From: Planctomycetota bacterium
Lineage (GTDB): Bacteria; Planctomycetota; Planctomycetia; Pirellulales; Pirellulaceae
Reading direction: 5' to 3'
DNA length: 38,695 bases
Assembly (NCBI GenBank): GCA_027619595.1
Contig: JAQCHP010000033.1
Coordinates: 1-38,695 of the forward strand
Positions 25,110 to 32,740 of this stretch are shown here, in pieces. How positions within the stretch are numbered: position 1 is the first letter of the stretch; each line of letters begins with the position of its first letter. Made by a program: the position numbers and the translations under genes. Below the pieces are notes generated by a model. That model was not told the DNA's origin, did not search any database, and worked only from the letters and a program-made list of their open reading frames with translations.

Positions 25110-25805
25110 ATGATCTTACTTGTCGATCATTTCGATAGTTTTGTCTACAACCAAGCACGCTACTTGCAGCGTCTGGGGGTCGAAACGCATGTCGAGCGGT
25201 GTGATGTCCTCACGGTCGAACGCGTTCGCGCTTTGCGTCCCGCGGCGCTCGTACTGTCGCCGGGGCCCTGCACGCCTGCAGAAACGGGAGCAACCCAAGA
25301 AATTGTGCGAACCTTGATGGGAACGATTCCGATGTTGGGAATTTGTTTGGGTCATCAAACGCTGGCCGTCTGTACCGGAGGGACCGTCATTCGCGCACCG
25401 CAACCTTGCCATGGTCGATCAAGCTCCATCATGCACGATGGACGCAAGGACTTCGTCGGTATTCCGCAGTGCTTTCAAGCTGCTCGCTATCACAGCCTGA
25501 TCGTTCAGGAATCGAATTTGCCACGATGTTGGGAACGGTCAGCGCATACCCCCGACGGCCTGTTGATGGCAATGCGACATCGCGAGTTGCCACTCTTTGG
25601 TTGGCAATTCCATCCCGAGTCGGTACTGACGAGCCAGGGCTATTCGCTACTGGCCAATTTCTTGCAAATAGCTGGCCTGTCGACGGTCGACACGCGATCG
25701 ATCCTGCCCGAGGTGGAGCGTTCCCACTACGAGCAAACTCGACCGGAGAACTTGGACGATTGGAGTCCCCCTCCGTCACGAGATGGTATTTCGTTGAGTT
25801 TTTGA
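25110..25805 (+). CDS. pabA: Aminodeoxychorismate/anthranilate synthase glutamine amidotransferase
   Basis: 231 residues of class-I glutamine amidotransferase. It has the N-terminal ILLVDHFDSFVYN, LSPGPCTPAE, GICLGHQ with nucleophile C79, and FHPES with H168 and E170, giving a complete triad. It supplies ammonia to the PabB subunit encoded 42 bp upstream; such subunits may also serve anthranilate synthase. A second in-frame ATG at 25101 exists, but MILLVDHFDSF at 25110 is the standard beginning. The C-terminal ~30 residues after the domain (VERSHYEQTRPENLDDWSPP) are an unmatched extension. Confidence 0.92.
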   Translation: MILLVDHFDSFVYNQARYLQRLGVETHVERCDVLTVERVRALRPAALVLSPGPCTPAETGATQEIVRTLMGTIPMLGICLGHQTLAVCTGGTVIRAPQPCHGRSSSIMHDGRKDFVGIPQCFQAARYHSLIVQESNLPRCWERSAHTPDGLLMAMRHRELPLFGWQFHPESVLTSQGYSLLANFLQIAGLSTVDTRSILPEVERSHYEQTRPENLDDWSPPPSRDGISLSF

Positions 25806-25840
25806 CATAGTATTTCCTCCTGGGCGGAATTTGATTTTTT

Positions 25841-26416
25841 ATGATCTTGGAAGGTCTTGTTACCACGATCAATGACGACGGATCGGTGAATCTATCGCCG
25901 ATGGGACCAGCACTGAAAGAAGGGAGTTTTTCCGAGTTTTCGTTGCGTCCCTTTGACACGTCGACTACCTATCGCAACTTGGCACGCGAAGGTGAGGGAG
26001 TCTTCCACGTCACCGACGACGTGGAGATGATTGCCTACGCTGCCGTGGGACAATTGAAACTTCCGCCGATGATGCCTGCGCCGGGCGTCCGAGGCTGGAT
26101 CGTGCGCGACGCATGCCGGTGGTACGCGTTTCGTGTCCGTTCCGCGTTGACGAGTGGCCCACGCATCGACATGACGTGTGATGTCGTCGCCCACGGTGCC
26201 CTGCGCGAGTTCTGGGGCCTGAATCGGGCCAAGCATGCCGTGCTCGAAGCAGCCATTCTTGCCACACGCATCCATTTGCTCGAGCGGTCCGCAATCGAGA
26301 GCGAACTGGCGCGGCTTGAACCACTGGTCATCAAGACAGGTGGAACGGTGGAACGACGAACGTTTGAATTCCTTCAGAAGTACGTGGCGAGTTCAATGAG
26401 CCAGCCGGCCGAATGA
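25841..26416 (+). CDS. DUF447 domain protein
   Basis: 191 residues of the DUF447 family: MILEGLVTTINDDGSVNLSPMGP, SLRPFDTSTTYRNL, GVFHVTDDVEMIAYAAVG, RGWIVRDACRWYAFRV and LNRAKHAVLEAAILATRIHLL. The fold is expected to be a flavin-reductase-like split barrel. The family is found in tetrahydromethanopterin-type C1 clusters, which agrees with its position 35 bp after pabA in the same operon. Its biochemical role is not known to me. Confidence 0.88.
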   Translation: MILEGLVTTINDDGSVNLSPMGPALKEGSFSEFSLRPFDTSTTYRNLAREGEGVFHVTDDVEMIAYAAVGQLKLPPMMPAPGVRGWIVRDACRWYAFRVRSALTSGPRIDMTCDVVAHGALREFWGLNRAKHAVLEAAILATRIHLLERSAIESELARLEPLVIKTGGTVERRTFEFLQKYVASSMSQPAE

Positions 26417-26935
26417 ACGGGAAGAAACAAACGGGGGCGCTGGAACTTGGTATTTCTTCATCCAAGTTAAAACTAACTCACACGTCTCTTCAGGGAGCGC
26501 CGGCTAATCCCTGTCGCCGGCCATATGGCAGAGCGCCATCCACACAGTGAGCGGCCGTAACCACAACCGTGGGGGGAATCAGGGGTCCACCGCAAGAATG
26601 CCCAAAACCGGTCACTTGAAGCGAAACCATCCAAGGATGTCTTCGAGCAATCCCTATTCAAGTGATCATGGTCTACTTACGGAACGCAATTAACAATATC
26701 ATAGCCGCAGCCGGCAAGATGGATTGGAGTTTCGAGCGGTGATAGAAACGAGGTACCCAAGCCAACCCTACTGAAACTAAAATATTTTGTGTGATAAATT
26801 AACAGCACCCATCGATCGCAATCCAGCTCGGACCAGCCAAGAAACGAATCGCCCTTCGGCGAGATGGTGAGTCGATTACGTGTACCCGACCGCCGCCGAT
26901 GCAAAATGGAATACCTAACAACGGTAAATCGGTCC
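26417..26935. other. Spacer with a protease relic and no intact gene
   Basis: 519 bp. The only recognisable content is the trypsin-like remnant on the minus strand (26490-26657). The AT-rich part at 26760-26810 precedes the secreted-protein gene and may hold its promoter, but no box can be named with confidence. A minus-strand open frame at 26677-27072 has no protein-like features and is discarded. Confidence 0.5.
26490..26657 (-). pseudogene. Relic of a trypsin-like (S1) serine protease
   Basis: On the minus strand, between a TGA at 26658-26660 and a TGA at 26490-26492, 55 codons read RRHPWMVSLQVTGFGHSCGG, then PLIPPTVVVTAAHCVDG. This is the classic S1 sequence around the catalytic His (TAAHC) with the preceding PWMVSL and CGG-x-LI strands. 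The encoded fragment is only the first part of the fold. The catalytic Asp and Ser regions, the IVGG start and a signal peptide are missing, so it cannot be a functional protease. The TAAHC codons are at 26545-26559. Confidence 0.8.
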
Positions 26936-28341
26936 ATGAACTCGAGACTTTGCCAACCAACCGAGACGTTTCCCTCGGATAGGCTGCCACGATCGAGCGT
27001 CAAAACGGCTTTTGTCGTCCGCGGTCTTTTGCAATTGTTCATCATGCCGTTCATCGCCATCGGTGCGACCATTTACATCACACCTGCAGCGGTTGCACAG
27101 AACTCGCAGGCATCGACCGTGAACGACACCGTCCCCTTCTCCGCTAGAGTCGAGGCACTCCCGTACCCTCCCGACGCGCGTGAAATTGAATTGGATGCCA
27201 CCTTTCACGGAATCGAATTTAGGTCGGGGTCGTCGTTGGCATCACTGGATGCATTCTATCGCAGGGAATTACGCCAGCGAGGTTGGATCGAAGATGAATC
27301 CGCAGCAAAACGTGACGAAGAATCGAGCGACATGACTTTCACACAGGATAACGCTCGATTGGACATTGAACTCGACGTGTATTCCAAAGAGATCGCAGTC
27401 AACATCGACTGTGAGGAACTCGACTTTGGAAGGTCCACCGACCCCGCAGCCTTGGCGGCCGCCGGTGTGCCTCAACCCCGTTCCTATTTATTTTTGCAGA
27501 AAGAGATCGCTCGTCCAAGCGAGATCCAAGAGAGATCCAAGAGACCGAATACAAGAGCAACGCATGTCATTTCAAGTCCAAACTTTCGCTGCAAGCAGCG
27601 TTTGAATTCTACGGTAAGTCCATGCAGGGATTGGGGTGGCGCGAGTCGCGCCGCCAACCGATCATTACCAATGACCGACGCTACACAGAGTTTAAAAAGG
27701 GTCCGGTTACAGTGAGCGTCAACATTTTTTCGCACGATGTTGGGTCACGTATCATCTTGGGCTATAAGCACGAGAAACCGGAGCCCGTCGTTCCGCCGCT
27801 AGCCCCGGTCGATTCCCCATTGGCGAAACGGAACAATAATGGCACCCCTGTGGACGCGAAGGACGAATTGCCAGCAAAAGTTCCCGTGGATGCCACTCGC
27901 AACACAGGGTCCGCCACCGTCATGCTTGGCGCGACAAAGTATGAATTCAAGCACGTAGCGGCCTACCGGACCAAAAGCGATGGCGACGGCAAAACGGTAC
28001 TGCTTTTTTCTCAGCGTCCGATTCCTCTACAGCAATTGCAGGACCTGATTACGAAGAGTGACGACGTTTCCATGAGCGACGTTTTTAAATCGATGGCACC
28101 GGAACACATGACGATATCGTACGGTGAAAGTGTCTCATTTCATCTCAACGTCGGAGGCACCGCCATAAGCGTCGGCATTCGCAGCCCGGATGATACGCTT
28201 AAGGTGGAAGGCGATCGAATTCGTGGCGAGATGAGGATGCCCAAACCGCAAGAAGTTTTTGACGAATCGGTTCAGCTTTCCGCAAGAATCGATGCCGCAA
28301 TCATTACTCGCAATACAATGCTCAGCACGACAAGTAAATAG
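26936..28341 (+). pseudogene. Secreted protein gene of unknown family, broken by an exact 11-bp tandem duplication
   Basis: Two frames join to one protein. Frame 1 gives a hydrophobic leader (RGLLQLFIMPFIAIGATIYI) and ends with a repeated domain pattern (ASLDAFYRRELRQRGWIEDE). Frame 2 continues with a second copy of that pattern (LQAAFEFYGKSMQGLGWRES), as in proteins with repeated MoxY-type modules, and a C-terminal domain (MTISYGESVSFHLNVGGTAI). The break is a duplicated gagatccaaga at 27521-27531 and 27532-27542. Removing one copy gives IQETEYKSNACHFKSKL and an uninterrupted frame of about 464 codons. The start is uncertain: 26936 is used, and upstream ATGs at 26864 and 26909 are possible. 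Family unrecognised. Confidence 0.75.
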
Positions 28342-28401
28342 TCGGGTAACCAAGTTGTTTCACAGTTTGTGTTCAATATTCACGTAGGAAGAACTCATCG
28401 T

Positions 28402-29526
28402 ATGCCCAAGAATATTTTTTTAAGTGCGATTTGCGTCGTTCTCGTTGCGTCAAATCTTTTGTCTGACGAACCCAGTTCTACGGCCCAGTGGGTGGATCAG
28501 CGATGTACAACGCTCCCCATTTCAAAAGATGGTCCCTTCGTACTCGACGCCGATCGGTCGCTGTTGTATCTCGACGGGCCGAACCTAATGAAAAGTTCCG
28601 ACGATGGGAGCTCATGGAACGCGATCGGCAGCAAGGTCGACGCCAAGATCCAGCTGGAACACGTTGGACATGTTGGGCAATTTCTTCTCACGAACGACGG
28701 CAAGATCGTAGTGGTCTATTTGGACTTCGACGGCTATAAGTTCGAATGGAATGACGCCACCAACGAACCAAGCCCTGAGTGCAAACTTGAGCTCTGGTCT
28801 ATTTGTAGCGAAGATCGCGGAGTCACCTGGACGGACAAGCAACAGCTTCTAGCAGGTTACAACGCAGACTTCATGGGTCTGATCCAGACATCGTCGGGGA
28901 ACCTCGTTGCATCGGTCGACCATCTCGATCCGGATCTTAAACGCTGGATCGTTTGTTCATTTGTTTCGACGGACCAAGGCAAAACCTGGTCGCGCAGCAA
29001 TTGGATTGATTTGGGGGGACGAGGCCACCATGACGGGGCCATGGAGCCGACCGTGGTGGAATTGCGAGACGGTCGATTAATGATGCTGATTCGCACAAAT
29101 CACGACCGATTCTGGCGGGCAATTTCCACGGACGGTGGCCTCAACTGGCGAACCATTGAAGCCACAAACATAGACGCCAGCAGCGCACCGGCGTGGCTTT
29201 CACGCTTGGAGAGTGGCCGACTCGCGTTGGTTTGGAATCGTGTCAATTCAGAACGCAAAGGCGAATGGCCCAAGACCAGACGTACTCCCTCGTTTTCGTT
29301 GACCGCTGCGTCGTGGCACCGGGAAGAACTGTCACTCGCGTTCTCCGACGACGATGGCCTTAACTGGACAGAACCGCAAGTCATTGCCTATGAAGATCAA
29401 GGCGCGCTGGCCTATCCCTATCTCTTCGAACGCTCACCTGGGGAGCTATGGATATTCTCGCGATTCCCTCGCAAGCGTGTCCCTCCGCTCGCGTTGTCAT
29501 TAAAAGAAGCCGATTTCGTGCCTTAG
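28402..29526 (+). CDS. Secreted sialidase-family (BNR/Asp-box) protein
   Basis: 374 residues with a signal peptide (PKNIFLSAICVVLVASNLLS). The ATG at 28402 gives a normal leader, with agga near 28386; an ATG 33 bp upstream (28369) is less likely. Five Asp-box-like motifs are spread through a beta-propeller: KSSDDGSSW, CSEDRGVTW, VSTDQGKTW, ISTDGGLNW and FSDDDGLNW. The pattern RDGRLMMLIRTNHDRFWRAIS fits glycoside hydrolase-like propellers. A role in sugar release is likely; whether it acts on sialic acid is not shown. It is followed by the dispersed repeat 39 bp after its stop and faces the MFS transporter gene convergently. Confidence 0.87.
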   Translation: MPKNIFLSAICVVLVASNLLSDEPSSTAQWVDQRCTTLPISKDGPFVLDADRSLLYLDGPNLMKSSDDGSSWNAIGSKVDAKIQLEHVGHVGQFLLTNDGKIVVVYLDFDGYKFEWNDATNEPSPECKLELWSICSEDRGVTWTDKQQLLAGYNADFMGLIQTSSGNLVASVDHLDPDLKRWIVCSFVSTDQGKTWSRSNWIDLGGRGHHDGAMEPTVVELRDGRLMMLIRTNHDRFWRAISTDGGLNWRTIEATNIDASSAPAWLSRLESGRLALVWNRVNSERKGEWPKTRRTPSFSLTAASWHREELSLAFSDDDGLNWTEPQVIAYEDQGALAYPYLFERSPGELWIFSRFPRKRVPPLALSLKEADFVP

Positions 29527-29564
29527 AAGCAGGCGACGCCAAGAATTCGTCGGTATCGCCCATT

Positions 29565-29744
29565 CGTTCAACCGCGACGCGAAGGAGCTTGCCGGGATCC
29601 CATGTTCCATCAGAATCAATGTCCCGCCGGCGAGTTCCGGAGACGAGCGCGCGAATCGGGTACCAGGGAAAAACTCAGATTCAGTCAAAATCGCGTTCGC
29701 TCTGGTTGTGAACAGCGTTCTACCGAGGCAAGCTCGGTATTGTC
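29565..29744. repeat. Dispersed hairpin repeat element, copy 3
   Basis: It aligns with copy 1 plus its tail (about 6823-7000): accgcgacgcg, then the hairpin arm ggagcttgccggg and later ccgccggcgagttcc, then gagacgagcgcg and the tail tctggttgtgaacagc ending in gaggcaagctcgg. Identity is lower than between copies 1 and 2, so this is an older copy. It lies 39 bp after the stop of a sialidase-like gene, in the gap before the convergent MFS gene. Confidence 0.85.
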
Positions 29745-29795
29745 GCGGCTAAGGATCAGCAAGACTCCCCAACCCCGTAACACCTGTTTACGCGG

Positions 29796-31106
29796 CTACT
29801 TGAGTTCACGATCCTTGCCGTTCGGCGCAAACCAGATAATCACCATCCCGAGACCAAAGATCAAGCTGGTTACTTGACCGATGCGGGCATAATTGCCCGC
29901 AAATTGAGCGCTCAGGAGGCCCGTCATGAGCACCCCACCCGCTGATAGGAATCTGCCAAAATTGAAGCTTACGCCAGTCCCCTGCGATCGAATCTCGGCC
30001 GGGAAGAATTCTGGTAGGCACAGCGGTAACCAGCCGAGGTAGACCGTTGAAGCAAAGCCAAGAATGGTTGTCCACATTAAGAACTGGGGGTCGCTGGGAT
30101 GAAGCCAACCAAATACATATTGGCTCACGACGAGTGGTGCGAAACTCATCCAAAAAAAGGACCAGCGACGTCCCAAGAGCATGGCCGCCCAACCACCAAA
30201 CATACTTCCGACGGCACCTCCGGCGGAGCGAGCGATTTGCGTCCAAGCCTTGGCCTCGGGGCGACCGGCAAAGCTACCTACCTGATCGGCCCAGGTGACC
30301 AGCCAATTGACACTCCCCCAGTTTCCCAGCAATGGAATTGACCCTAACGCAATTCCAAGCAGAGTGCGTGGCAGAATCTCCCGCGAAAAAACGCTCATGG
30401 ATCGTCGCTCCATCGCGACCGGTCCGGCGCCCTGATTTCGACCGCGCGCAGCGGCCCGACGGTCGAGCCATTCCGGCGATTCGGAAACTGCCATCAGCAC
30501 AAAAATCCCTAATAGCGCCGGCAATGCGGCAACTGCCATCACCCACCGCCAATGGTCTGGTGTTACGTGATACTTAACACATACGAGAGCCAACACGACC
30601 ATACCTAGATTTCCGCCAGTTCCCAAGACTCCTGCCAGCGTTGGCCGAAGCCTTCGTGGCCACGTCTCGCCGACAATTGCCACAGCGTTGGGCCAGGCTC
30701 CACCGATTCCCAAACATGCAACGAATCGCACGAACAGCAGCGTCCAGGGATCATTGACGAAATACCCTGCGCCCGCGCCGAGCGAATAGCAGATGACACT
30801 CCATCCCATACCACGCACACGACCACATCGATCGCCGATCCAGCCGAACAAGAGACCGCCACAGGCCGCGCCCAACAAAAACGCACAGGTATACCAAGAT
30901 ACCCACTGTTGAATCAACGCCTCCGGCGGCTGAGGCAACTCAGGAGTACGAATCAGTCCAATGGCCGCGTTGCGCATGACGAGCGTCGTAACAGCCATTC
31001 CAGAGCCAGCAAAGAACCAGCTCAAATACGCCGTTATCAAGATGAACCACAATTCCGTGCGGCTCAACGTCGAGTCGGTCGTATTCGGGGAAGCTTCCTG
31101 CTTCAT
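29796..31106 (-). CDS. MFS transporter, sugar/organic acid type
   Basis: 436 residues with about twelve membrane segments and the MFS motif A (GWIGDRCGRVRG, after the second segment) and a second conserved stretch in the centre (GTGGNLGM...). It resembles the sialate/sugar:proton symporter branch (NanT-like). The central loop between segments 6 and 7 (SESPEWLDRRAAARGRNQ) is typical. The chosen ATG at 31106 overlaps the stop of the upstream aldo/keto reductase in an ATGA arrangement, which supports coupled translation; upstream ATGs at 31124 and 31160 lie inside that gene. It would import a sugar released by the neighbouring sialidases or sulfatases; the substrate is inference. Confidence 0.88.
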   Translation of the reverse strand: MKQEASPNTTDSTLSRTELWFILITAYLSWFFAGSGMAVTTLVMRNAAIGLIRTPELPQPPEALIQQWVSWYTCAFLLGAACGGLLFGWIGDRCGRVRGMGWSVICYSLGAGAGYFVNDPWTLLFVRFVACLGIGGAWPNAVAIVGETWPRRLRPTLAGVLGTGGNLGMVVLALVCVKYHVTPDHWRWVMAVAALPALLGIFVLMAVSESPEWLDRRAAARGRNQGAGPVAMERRSMSVFSREILPRTLLGIALGSIPLLGNWGSVNWLVTWADQVGSFAGRPEAKAWTQIARSAGGAVGSMFGGWAAMLLGRRWSFFWMSFAPLVVSQYVFGWLHPSDPQFLMWTTILGFASTVYLGWLPLCLPEFFPAEIRSQGTGVSFNFGRFLSAGGVLMTGLLSAQFAGNYARIGQVTSLIFGLGMVIIWFAPNGKDRELK

Positions 31107-32143
31107 GATGTCTGCCCACGACATTCTTCGTCGTCGCGGAGCGCTGCGCAAAATTGACATACTCGCGCTACAAGCTCAGACGACAATGCTTCACGCTCTG
31201 ACCATGCCACACATTCGTCCACTTCCGTGTCGCTCCCCATCCCCACAATCGCAGCGGAAAGGGGTTGACTCGAAAGAACAAAGCGAATTGCCAATTCCGG
31301 TAACGGTAGAGCAACGTCAGCACAGGCGTCGCGTAATTTTTGGGCCGATCGCAGATCTCGTTCATAAAGTGCAAGTGGAAAGAAAGGGGTAGTCAGCGTG
31401 TGGGGACTGGGCGATCGCGACAGGAGCGCACCACCGGCAAAAACGCGAATCGCGAACAGACCCATTTGTTGCTGGCTGCAATCCTGGAAGATATTATCGT
31501 ACTGCGCATCCAACACCGGATTGGACGGAATGTCATAACCAGGCGTCGGATTCAATAGATGAAACGGCGTTTGCATCGTAACAAAGCGGCCACTTGCGAT
31601 CACACGCCGCAAGGCGGACGGTGCGCCGATGCCGGTCAAACCAAGCCATAGTGTTTGCCCGTCGGCACGCACGGCTTCCATGGCGTCCGCAATGCCTCCC
31701 GGTCGTAGCACATCGTCGGGGGTCACCGAAAAAGCGATCTCACCTCGTCGCTCGGTAATTGCATTGTGCAATTGCAGCAGCGTCACCTGCGGACGGCGGA
31801 GACGTTCGAGGCTGGCGGCCATCGAACTGCGCACCGCCCCCTCCGGCTCGTGCAGTTGAGCATCGGTCAACCGAACTTTCGTAGCAACGTGAATCGATCG
31901 AGAGGTCTCGATGTTCATCTGCTCGAAAGCCTCGCCCAAACACGCCTCCGACCGACCATGGCCGTACCCAGCGGCCGTGTCAAACCAATTGATACCGTGC
32001 GACACCGCACGCTCCACGACGGCGGAACGAGCACCCTCATCGGCCAGGTTCATCCAACCCGAGATCGGTCCAGCACCAAAGGCCAGAGCCGACACGTCAA
32101 TCCCAGTACGACCCAGACGTCGATATCGCAAATTCGTGTTTAC
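31103..32143 (-). CDS. Aldo/keto reductase
   Basis: About 346 residues. The tetrad is intact: D55 and Y60 in WFDTAAGYGHGRSE, K89 in VATKVRL and H126 in LLQLHNAI. The start is uncertain: the frame is open to 32230, but the family N-terminus (LRYRRLGRTGIDVSALAFG) points to a start near a GTG at 32143 or a TTG at 32131. The C-terminal SAAIVGMGSDTEV fits the NADPH site of the family. It overlaps the MFS gene by 4 bp and the two are probably one operon. Likely reduction or oxidation of a sugar-like substrate; specific activity unknown. Confidence 0.88.
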   Translation of the reverse strand, partial: VNTNLRYRRLGRTGIDVSALAFGAGPISGWMNLADEGARSAVVERAVSHGINWFDTAAGYGHGRSEACLGEAFEQMNIETSRSIHVATKVRLTDAQLHEPEGAVRSSMAASLERLRRPQVTLLQLHNAITERRGEIAFSVTPDDVLRPGGIADAMEAVRADGQTLWLGLTGIGAPSALRRVIASGRFVTMQTPFHLLNPTPGYDIPSNPVLDAQYDNIFQDCSQQQMGLFAIRVFAGGALLSRSPSPHTLTTPFFPLALYERDLRSAQKLRDACADVALPLPELAIRFVLSSQPLSAAIVGMGSDTEVDECVAWSEREALSSELVARVCQFCAALRDDEECRGQTS

Positions 32144-32740
32144 ACTCCGGTGAAAGTTCCACGCGGCCCAAGAGGCCACGCCATTGCTGAATTGTTTTGC
32201 GTTATGAGTGCGGCCGAATTGACATTCCAAGAACGAGAAAAGCTAGTTGAATTTCTGGGGATATACGCCGCAGAGTCTTTCAATAGCCCAGAGGGCGGAA
32301 GATTTTTGCCGATGGCGTGAGCCACCGGATACCGGACTTTCAAACCGCCAACCCGGACGGCGACACAAGGCCACGCACTGCGAATCGGTGACTACAGCGC
32401 TCATGCACATCTGTTGTTTCGCACCCCATCTAATATTGCAATCGTTGATTTCGACAATTTTGAGCCAGTACCAGCAAACAGATCAACGAAAAAACGGGAA
32501 ATTGATTGCCAATTCATTGGCAAGACTCGCTTCGGCGCATTTTTAGTACATTGAGTGTGATCCCAAGTATCTCGGGGAGTTACCCAATCGATGTGCCGTC
32601 CTCCGGGCTGTTGAAATTCACCCCGACACGGAGTCTCCGAAAAGAATTGCGATTTCCTCATTTTACCAATTTCGCTCAGGCCCAATCTTTCCTTACGCAA
32701 AATCATTCCGCTACGGCGTTACCCAACAGGCCACGCCATT
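32144..32740. other. Spacer between sulfatase and aldo/keto reductase genes, with a possible domain relic
   Basis: 597 bp without an intact gene. The plus strand near 32203-32322 shows a short frame that looks like part of an effector-associated-type helical domain (listed separately). The rest, 32400-32740, has no recognisable coding frame or structural RNA. Confidence 0.5.
32203..32385 (+). pseudogene. Possible relic of an effector-associated-type helical domain
   Basis: MSAAELTFQEREKLVEFLGI continues AAESFNSPEGGRFL to a TGA at 32320-32322. In an alternative frame it continues as IPDFQTANPDGDTRPRTANR. Joined, the two parts have the spacing of the small effector-associated domains seen in planctomycete conflict proteins (L..qR..L, F.spegrR, nldGd). 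This is weak pattern recognition; no complete gene is visible and it may be chance. Confidence 0.25.

Noticed and set aside
26677-27072. Minus-strand open frame of 131 codons
   Set aside because: Overlaps the leader of the secreted-protein gene, shows no domain, and is not in frame with the protease relic.
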